Positions 36,994 to 42,700 of a stretch of 42,700 bases of DNA are shown piece after piece. Below the pieces are notes generated by a model. It had not been told where the DNA came from, ran no database searches, and saw nothing but the letters and a program-made list of their open reading frames with translations. The first letter of the stretch is position 1, and the number at the start of each line of letters is the position of its first letter. A program made the translations under genes and the position numbers. The stretch comes from Alloprevotella sp. (GTDB lineage Bacteria; Bacteroidota; Bacteroidia; Bacteroidales; Bacteroidaceae), in NCBI GenBank assembly GCA_017446765.1, contig JAFSQD010000076.1, positions 1 to 42,700 on the forward strand, read 5' to 3'.

Positions 36994-38193
36994 TCAATAT
37001 AGGAACCCGAAGAGCCATATTGGTATCTCTTGGGGATCGCGCGTCATCTCCGAATTGTATTTCACGTAGAAAAGATCGGGATAATCTCTGGAGCGGCGTA
37101 CGCGGTCGCATACGAGGATGTCGGTGTTGTCATCTATATTATAGAGTCCCTGACGACGTCCCTTTGTGATGCGATGATGGCGCCAAAGGACATTGATGAA
37201 GAAAGTCTCCATCACGTTCTGCTCGGAAATGCCTGGAGCCTGAATGCCATAGATGAGGTTCGTGTTGTGCATGAACACAGCTGCGGGCTTATGCGGATAG
37301 GTGCCTTCACGATCGCGATATACTTGATTGATGAGTCGTGCCTCTTGCAGGTATTCAAGATAGTTCATCACGGTGGCGCGGCTGGTGCCTATCTCCTCGG
37401 CCAGGCGGCTGATGTTGGGCGTATTGGAATCGCCACTGGCCGCGAGGTTGTAGAGCAGTTTTTTAAGTCGGGGCAGGTATTTCAGTTCCACCTGCTTGTT
37501 GAGCAGCACATCCACTTCAAGCATGCTGTTCATCGACTTGAGGAGGGCTTCCATGAAGTTGCGGTTTTCCAGATAGAAGGGATAGTAGCCGTGATGGAGG
37601 TAGCTTTGGAAATGCTCCAAAGGACGTACTTTGGAGAGGATGGCCTTCTGGATGCGCTCGTGATCGTGCAGGATTTCGTCAAGGGAATAAGTGCCGAGCT
37701 CGTTGCCCGTCTGGAGATTCACGTATTCCCGGAAAGAGAAACCATGAAGCACATAGCTGCGCGTGATGCGGTCAAGCTCGTGCTCAGGCTCATTGCTCAG
37801 AGGGAATACAGAGGTGGTGGAATAGATGATTTTCAGGTAGGGATAATTACGGTATATCTTCAGCAGCTGGTCTTTCCAGTCAGGCAGTTTGAAGGCCTGG
37901 TCGACAATGAGAACCTGTCCGCCGTGGGCAGCAAACTCACCCGCAAAGTCCACAAGCCCATGCCCATGGAAATAAAAATTGTTCATGCTCACCAAGAGAC
38001 ATTGACGCAACTGGGGGTCAAAGTGTTCCTTGGCGTATTGCAAGAGAAAACTGGTGCGTCCCACACCGCGTGGGCCGCGGATACATATCATGCGGTAGCT
38101 CCAGTCGATGGTGTCCATCAATGAGCGGCGTACCGTGGTTCGCAGACGTTCCACCAAGTAGGTATGTGTCTGAAAAAAGGGATCCAGTAGCAT
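36994..38193 (-). CDS. AAA-type ATPase-like protein with substituted Walker motifs
   Basis: A 399-residue protein with the plan of prokaryotic AAA/DUF4143-type ATPases: a P-loop domain (about 30-220), a winged-helix part (about 255-305, ISRLAEEIGTSRATVMNYLEYLQEARLI) and a C-terminal DUF4143-like nuclease-fold part (about 315-399). Walker A reads GPRGVGRTS (residues 40-48), so the catalytic lysine is Arg46. Walker B reads VLIVDQAF, so the usual Asp-Glu is Asp98-Gln99. Both changes are expected to weaken ATP binding or hydrolysis. The reading frame is otherwise intact. Relatives often occur in toxin-like or defence-like settings, but here the only partner is the oxidoreductase gene 41 bp downstream. 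Confidence 0.8.
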   Translation of the reverse strand: MLLDPFFQTHTYLVERLRTTVRRSLMDTIDWSYRMICIRGPRGVGRTSFLLQYAKEHFDPQLRQCLLVSMNNFYFHGHGLVDFAGEFAAHGGQVLIVDQAFKLPDWKDQLLKIYRNYPYLKIIYSTTSVFPLSNEPEHELDRITRSYVLHGFSFREYVNLQTGNELGTYSLDEILHDHERIQKAILSKVRPLEHFQSYLHHGYYPFYLENRNFMEALLKSMNSMLEVDVLLNKQVELKYLPRLKKLLYNLAASGDSNTPNISRLAEEIGTSRATVMNYLEYLQEARLINQVYRDREGTYPHKPAAVFMHNTNLIYGIQAPGISEQNVMETFFINVLWRHHRITKGRRQGLYNIDDNTDILVCDRVRRSRDYPDLFYVKYNSEMTRDPQEIPIWLFGFLY

Positions 38194-38225
38194 AAATCAG
38201 GTATATAGAATCGGTTTTTACGCGG

Positions 38226-38256
38226 CGAAGATAATACAAAAGTATTATAAAGCAAA
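38226..38256 (-). promoter_or_regulatory. Promoter of the ATPase-oxidoreductase unit
   Basis: On the minus strand, TTTG (38253-38256), 19 bp, then TATCTTCG (38226-38233). A second -7-like TACTTTTG lies between them. The leader to the ATG at 38193 is about 30 nt. Confidence 0.7.
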
Positions 38257-38402
38257 ATCGGCTTTCAGGAAAATTCTTTCGCCTACATCATTCCGCATCC
38301 TTCCGCAAGACGCCGCCAACTGCCCCACGCAATGATTCATCACAGAAAAAAAGACCATATCACGGCCGACGAATTGATTTACATGACACATGGCTCGTGC
38401 CG

Positions 38403-39446
38403 TCACAGCGTAATCTCGCCCGCGATGCTGCAGTTCATCTGCGCGGCCACTTCCTGCTGGGAGAACCCATGACCGAGGAGCAGCATGAGCTTGGTGAGCG
38501 AACTTTCAATGGTACTGTCATAACCATTCACCACGCCCGCCTGCAAAAGCTGAAGTCCCGTCTCATAGCGACCCATCTCGACGGCCCCCTGGCTGCACTG
38601 GGTATTGTTGACCACCACCACGCCGCGTCGGTGGAGTTCGGCCAGCAAGGGGCGCAGCCAAGGTTTCTGCGGAGCATTGCCTGAGCCGTAGGTCTTAATG
38701 ACCACCGCACGCAGACCATCCTGAAGGAGTGCAGCTTCGACGTATTCGCGACGAATGCCAGGGAAGAGCGTCAAGAGCATGACACGGTCGTCCAGGGAAA
38801 GATGGGGCGTAAAGGGACGGTCGGGGTCGGGCCGACGGATGAGGCGCGGCTCATAGCGTATGCTGATTCCGGCCTTGGCTAGTGACGGATAGTTGTAGGA
38901 ACGAAAGGCATTGAAGCCTTCGGCATTTACCTTTGTCGTACGGTTGCCACGCATCAGCCTGCTGTCAAAATAGATACACACTTCTGGCACCATGGAAGCG
39001 CCCTCCTCATTGCGAGCGGCAGCAATCTCCACGCTGGTGAGAAGATTCTCCTTACCATCCGTGCGAAGCTTGCCAATAGGAAGCTGAGATCCAGTAAGTA
39101 TTACAGGTTTACCCAGATTCTCAAGCATAAAGCTTAGCGCCGATGCCGTATAGGCCATCGTGTCCGTCCCATGAAGTACGACGAAGCCATCATACATGTC
39201 ATATCTTCTGACAATTTCCTTTGCTATCTTCACCCACCCTGATGGTTCCATGTCACTGGAGTCTATGGGGTGGTCAAGGGCTGCATAGTCGATGTGGTAA
39301 GGCTGACGGTGGAGCTCGGGAAAAAGCTTCACGAAGCGGTCGAGCCCGAAGTTTTCAAGAGCTCCTGTATGAGGGTTCTCCACCATCCCGATGGTACCAC
39401 CGGTGTAAAGGATGAAAATGGATGGGCGTGAGTCTGTGTACTTCAT
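38403..39446 (-). CDS. ansA: Type I (cytoplasmic) L-asparaginase
   Basis: A 347-residue amidohydrolase that converts asparagine to aspartate and ammonia. The first catalytic motif is YTGGTIGM (Thr15 and Thr18) and the second is LHGTDTMAYTA (Thr94 and Asp95). The RTDGKENLL segment carries the conserved lysine. There is no signal peptide, so it is the cytoplasmic type I form, not the periplasmic type II form. The product feeds aspartate toward oxaloacetate and fumarate, in line with neighbouring PEP carboxykinase and fumarase. The ATG at 39446 lies only 5 bp beyond a consensus -7 box. Confidence 0.93.
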   Translation of the reverse strand: MKYTDSRPSIFILYTGGTIGMVENPHTGALENFGLDRFVKLFPELHRQPYHIDYAALDHPIDSSDMEPSGWVKIAKEIVRRYDMYDGFVVLHGTDTMAYTASALSFMLENLGKPVILTGSQLPIGKLRTDGKENLLTSVEIAAARNEEGASMVPEVCIYFDSRLMRGNRTTKVNAEGFNAFRSYNYPSLAKAGISIRYEPRLIRRPDPDRPFTPHLSLDDRVMLLTLFPGIRREYVEAALLQDGLRAVVIKTYGSGNAPQKPWLRPLLAELHRRGVVVVNNTQCSQGAVEMGRYETGLQLLQAGVVNGYDSTIESSLTKLMLLLGHGFSQQEVAAQMNCSIAGEITL

Positions 39447-39451
39447 GGGGG

Positions 39452-39459
39452 CAAAGGTA
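39452..39459 (-). promoter_or_regulatory. -7 element placed directly before the ansA start
   Basis: On the minus strand TACCTTTG is followed by five C residues and then the ATG. With the spacing known for Bacteroidota promoters, transcription should begin within about two bases of the start codon. No TTTG is seen at -33. Confidence 0.55.
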
Positions 39460-39543
39460 CTCGTTTTTTATATATATCCCATCCTTTCAGACCATTTTTC
39501 AAACATAAGCCGCATCCTTTGAGAAACAAAAAAAGCAAAAAGG

Positions 39544-39575
39544 TTTCCTATTTAAGTTGTATTATATTAACTTCG
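39544..39575 (+). promoter_or_regulatory. Probable promoter of the tyrosine kinase gene
   Basis: TTTC (39544-39547), 20 bp, then TAACTTCG (39568-39575). Both boxes differ from consensus by one base. The leader of about 90 nt contains a small CCTGAATACAGG hairpin near 39637-39648. Confidence 0.55.
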
Positions 39576-39667
39576 CGCCGCGAAAATATATCCGTATGTG
39601 CCGCGCGGTAAGCGAGCGTACCATTTCACGGACGCCTCCTGAATACAGGTGACAAACCTCACACACT

Positions 39668-42094
39668 ATGCAACAGAACATCTCAACAACCATCAACAAC
39701 CAAGAACAAGAGGAGAACCTACAGATCATCCAGATCCTGAAGATATGCTACCGTGTCTTCATGGCAAAATGGTATTGGTTCATCGCATCAGCCTTGATAT
39801 GCCTTGCACTGGGCTACCTCTACCAGCAGCGCAAGATGCGCGTCTACCAGCGACAAGCTGTCATGCTCATCGAAAACGCTGATGCACAGGGCGGAAGCTC
39901 CATCCCTTCATCACGCCGCGGCCGAGGAAACATGAATTCCCTACTTGAACTAAATGGCATCAGCGTGGGTGACAACCTGAAAAACGAGATGTTCATCCTC
40001 TCGTCGGAGCGTTTGATGAAGCGCGTCGTCGACACCCTTGGACTATGTCTCGACATGAACACCAAACAGGCGCTCCACAACGTGCCCCTCTACAAGCAGG
40101 AACCCATCCTGCTGATTCCATCGGAAGCCGCCAAGACACCGGTCTTCTTCACCATCAGCATAGACGAAGGCGGCAAGTCCATCACGATGAAGGATTTCCG
40201 CATAAACAACGAGATGTTGAAGAAAACCATCAAGGCACCTATCGGCCAAACCGTAAAGACACCCGCCGGCACATATACCGTAAAACCTGGTCCGACTTTT
40301 GACGAGTTCCAAAGAAACAAGGACATCGAGGTGACCTATTTCCCCACAGACATTACTGCGAAAATCTATAAAAACGGCATCTCTGCCACCGACTACGACA
40401 AGGAGAGCTCGCTCATCGTACTGACTTGTCAAGACACCAGTCCAAAGCGTGCGGAGGATATCCTCAACGAGGTGTTCAAAGCATACAAGTTGGATGTCGT
40501 GGACAACAAGAATCGCGTAGCCGCCAACACGGCACACTTCATTGAGAGCCGCCTCAACATCATCGGCGATGAACTCAACGAGGTGGAAAACCGCCTCGCA
40601 AGCTTCAAGCAGCAGAACCGCATCGTTGACATTCGAGCCAACGGCGCCGCCTATGTCAGCGAAAACATCGCTGCCCGCCATCAGGCCATACAGTTGGAGA
40701 CGCAACTCAGCGTGGCACGCTATCTGCGCGACTTCCTGCAAAGCAACTCCAACGCCAACGAACTCATACCTGCCCTTGACATAGAAGGAGCTGGCGTGGG
40801 ACAGCAAATCTCGGCCTACAACCAGCTGATGAACGAGCGCAACAAGCATGCTTCAAACTCAAGCGAAAACGCACCCATCGTCCGTGAGGCCGACACCCGC
40901 CTGGCAGCCATGCGAAGCAGCATTCTCAGCGGTGTCAACAGCTACGTACGCCAGACGGAAATCGAAGCCGCAGCGGCACGCAACCAGGAAGCATTGGCCA
41001 ACAGCCAGGTGTCCAGCGCACCCATACAAGAGCGGCTGGGCCTTGACATCCAGCGTCAGCAGGCCTTGAAGGAAGCACTCTACACCTACCTTCTCAATAA
41101 GCGCGAGGAGGTGACACTGCAACTCGCCATCAACGAAGCCAACGTCCGCATGGTGGAAGAACCCCTTGGTGGCAACGCCCCCACTTCGCCGAAGACGCGC
41201 ATCATCCTGCTCATCAGCTTACTGTTAGGCCTTGCCATTCCTGGCGTCACCATCTGGCTAATCACCCTATTTGATGTCACTATTTCCCATCGGGGCGACG
41301 TCGAGGCAGCCACTACGATTCCCATTGCAGGCGAGTTGCCCCATTGGGACGAGGCAAAGAACAAGACCATCGCCGACTGCGAACCCGATGCCCCCATCGT
41401 GGAAGCCTTCCGCTTGTTACGCTACAGCCTGAATTTCATGAAGCAAGACGCAAAGGTTTTCGTGCTGACATCCTCCACGCCTGCCCACGGAAAGAGCTTC
41501 ATCTCGAGAAACCTTTCTGCCATCTTTGCCATGGCCAACAAGCGCGTCCTGCTCATTGATGCAGATATCCGCAAGCGCACGCTGAGCCGCCATATCCACC
41601 GGCAGGGCCTCACCTCGCTGCTCTCCGACGAAGCGCGCACGCTCAAACTGAAAGACTTCATCATGCACGACTTTATTTGCAAGGATGTCGATCTACTTCC
41701 TGCTGGCATACTGCCGCCGAACCCCGCCGAGCTTCTCATGTCGGAACGCTTGGACGACATCATCGAAGAGGCAAAAGGGCTCTATGACTACATCATTGTC
41801 GACACAACGCCGCTGCTCGTCGTGGCCGACGCCAACATCGTGCATCGTGTGGCCGACCTGACGCTCTTCATCATTCGCGTCGGCGTGCAGGAGAAAGCGT
41901 TCCTCCCCGACCTGGAAAAGGCATACAAAGAGGATAAGCTACATAATCCCTGCATCATCCTCAACGACACAAACTCCAAGTTCCAATACGGCAAGTATAC
42001 CTACGGCCATGGTTATGGCTATGGCTATGGGTACGGATATGGATACGGCAACTACAAGCGCGACAAAATGAAGGAAGAAGAACAGAAAGACTAA
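39668..42094 (+). CDS. Wzc-like bacterial tyrosine kinase / polysaccharide chain-length regulator
   Basis: An 808-residue inner-membrane protein that controls polymer length and export of capsular or exopolysaccharide. An N-terminal helix (about 37-54) and a second membrane helix (about 512-535, preceded by a Pro-rich motif) bracket a large periplasmic Wzz domain with coiled coils (about 290-480). The cytoplasmic BY-kinase domain has Walker A SSTPAHGKS (about residues 600-608), Walker A' LLIDADIRK and Walker B YIIVDTTP. The C-terminus is a tyrosine cluster: ten Tyr in about 26 residues, as Gly-Tyr repeats, followed by KMKEEEQKD. No wza, wzx/wzy or glycosyltransferase gene lies in the window, so its cluster probably continues to the right or is absent. 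Confidence 0.92.
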   Translation: MQQNISTTINNQEQEENLQIIQILKICYRVFMAKWYWFIASALICLALGYLYQQRKMRVYQRQAVMLIENADAQGGSSIPSSRRGRGNMNSLLELNGISVGDNLKNEMFILSSERLMKRVVDTLGLCLDMNTKQALHNVPLYKQEPILLIPSEAAKTPVFFTISIDEGGKSITMKDFRINNEMLKKTIKAPIGQTVKTPAGTYTVKPGPTFDEFQRNKDIEVTYFPTDITAKIYKNGISATDYDKESSLIVLTCQDTSPKRAEDILNEVFKAYKLDVVDNKNRVAANTAHFIESRLNIIGDELNEVENRLASFKQQNRIVDIRANGAAYVSENIAARHQAIQLETQLSVARYLRDFLQSNSNANELIPALDIEGAGVGQQISAYNQLMNERNKHASNSSENAPIVREADTRLAAMRSSILSGVNSYVRQTEIEAAAARNQEALANSQVSSAPIQERLGLDIQRQQALKEALYTYLLNKREEVTLQLAINEANVRMVEEPLGGNAPTSPKTRIILLISLLLGLAIPGVTIWLITLFDVTISHRGDVEAATTIPIAGELPHWDEAKNKTIADCEPDAPIVEAFRLLRYSLNFMKQDAKVFVLTSSTPAHGKSFISRNLSAIFAMANKRVLLIDADIRKRTLSRHIHRQGLTSLLSDEARTLKLKDFIMHDFICKDVDLLPAGILPPNPAELLMSERLDDIIEEAKGLYDYIIVDTTPLLVVADANIVHRVADLTLFIIRVGVQEKAFLPDLEKAYKEDKLHNPCIILNDTNSKFQYGKYTYGHGYGYGYGYGYGYGNYKRDKMKEEEQKD

Positions 42095-42106
42095 AAAAAG
42101 GAATTT

Positions 42107-42243
42107 AAGTTTCGGGAGTTAAGCTTCGCGTAGGGAGTGATGCCAGCAGAACAGGCAGGACAAGGGCATCAGCATGACCTAATCGCAAAGGTATTGGTCC
42201 CCTTATCTCCCATTTTATCTCCCACTTTATACTCCCGAAACTT
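42107..42243. repeat. 13-bp inverted repeat with internal repeats
   Basis: AAGTTTCGGGAGT (42107-42119) and ACTCCCGAAACTT (42231-42243) are exact reverse complements 111 bp apart. Inside lie a 7-bp pair (TGATGCC/GGCATCA) and a period-12 tract with TATCTCCC cores just before the right arm. The left arm starts 13 bp after the tyrosine kinase stop codon. Confidence 0.85.
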
Positions 42244-42280
42244 GAACCATGGATATAGAAAATCTTTTTTGTGCAAAAAA

Positions 42281-42362
42281 CTGCCACCTCTGCTACCCAG
42301 TCCTCGTATATGACTCATCTGTAGCGTATTGCGAACATCGCCCGGGTAGCAGTAGGTAGCAG
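42281..42362. repeat. Imperfect inverted repeat of about 18 bp
   Basis: The left arm 42281-42298 (core CTGCTACCC at 42290-42298) is matched by the right arm 42344-42362, which contains GGGTAGCAG (42344-42352) and then a second AGGTAGCAG copy (42354-42362). Confidence 0.8.
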
Positions 42363-42466
42363 AAGAGCGTAGAAATACGGAGCTTAGCATGCCACTTTCT
42401 TCCCATTCCCCTTGCCATGCAGGCGGAGCGATTGCGCACGTATGTCGCGATGGTTTGCCTTATGAA

Positions 42467-42514
42467 CATTTGTCCAATGCGCTCGGAATCCGTTCCGAAC
42501 GCATTGGACAAATG
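42467..42514. repeat. Long near-perfect hairpin
   Basis: CATTTGTCCAATGCG (42467-42481) pairs with CGCATTGGACAAATG (42500-42514). After one C/A mismatch, TCGGAA (42483-42488) pairs with TTCCGA (42493-42498) around a TCCG loop. That gives 21 of 22 positions paired. No T run follows, so it is not an ordinary terminator. Confidence 0.9.
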
Positions 42515-42700
42515 CTATCTGTGCTTGCAAGACGAAGCATCTGTAGTTTAACGATTTTAGTTGACTGCTTTTTGTCTTACTCACAATAAGGGTTGACCCA
42601 GATTAAACTTAATTTTATTTCACGTTGACTCGACTTTACGTTAGTCATGAATAAGGTTTACATTAATATTTCGAAGCAAGTGAGAGTGAGCTGGGCAGCC

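Larger units (their letters stand above)
42095..42700. other. Gene-poor region with several inverted repeats
   Basis: No convincing gene is seen in these 606 bases. Short open frames here overlap the repeats and read as near-palindromic peptides on both strands. The region holds a 13-bp inverted repeat at 42107-42119/42231-42243, a period-12 tract near 42200-42240, an imperfect 18-19-bp inverted repeat at 42281-42298/42344-42362 and a long hairpin at 42467-42514. The final 120 bases are AT-rich. Confidence 0.7.

Noticed and set aside
42389..42589. Small open frames on both strands in the right-end region
   Set aside because: They read through the 42467-42514 hairpin, so both strands give the same kind of peptide (SERIGQM). 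This is a product of the palindrome, not evidence of genes.

Overview
The window looks like chromosome of a member of the phylum Bacteroidota, most likely order Bacteroidales and Prevotella-like. Three things point there. Promoters repeatedly show the Bacteroidota -33/-7 pair (TTTG, about 19 bp, TAnnTTTG or TAnnTTCG) and starts rarely have a Shine-Dalgarno sequence. The F-type ATP synthase genes run atpD-atpC-orf-atpB-atpE-atpF-atpH-atpA-atpG, with beta and epsilon first. Many secreted proteins end in sorting-domain-like tails. No mobile element, CRISPR array, rRNA or plasmid gene was seen. The species is inference.

Layout. 1-2.2 kb: an NfeD-like membrane protein and a flotillin/SPFH protein. 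2.3-13.8 kb: the ATP synthase locus, split into what look like three transcription units (D-C-orf; B-E-F-H; A-G), each with its own promoter and terminator. A 3.4-kb insert between the atpI-like gene and atpB carries two secreted proteins of unknown function. 13.9-15.8 kb: a VanX-like dipeptidase, a guanine deaminase-type enzyme and a YczE/DUF6198-like membrane protein. 15.9-18.3 kb (minus): an ECF-type sigma factor, a single-pass probable anti-sigma protein and a secreted protein. 18.6-20.4 kb: class I fumarase. 20.4-24.1 kb: a large MscS-type channel, a small membrane protein and Hsp20. 24.3-27.4 kb: a secreted GH95 glycosidase with extra domains. 27.5-31 kb (minus): phosphohexomutase (GlmM type), Lgt and YchF. 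31.2-32.9 kb: ATP-type PEP carboxykinase. 33.1-33.2 kb: tRNA-Leu(UAA). 33.4-38.2 kb (minus): pyruvate:ferredoxin oxidoreductase behind an AAA-type ATPase whose Walker A lysine and Walker B glutamate are replaced. 38.4-39.4 kb (minus): type I asparaginase. 39.7-42.1 kb: a Wzc-like tyrosine kinase/chain-length regulator. The last 600 bases have no convincing gene but hold several strong inverted repeats.

Fumarase, PEP carboxykinase, pyruvate:ferredoxin oxidoreductase and asparaginase fit an anaerobe that ferments sugars and amino acids through a fumarate/succinate branch. Lgt, the phosphohexomutase, the VanX-like enzyme, the tyrosine kinase and the GH95 enzyme serve the envelope or glycan use. 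The most unusual points are the split ATP synthase locus with its two-gene secreted cassette, heptanucleotide repeat arrays at three of its gene junctions, the substituted ATPase beside the oxidoreductase, a predicted leaderless asparaginase mRNA, and the hairpins at the right end.
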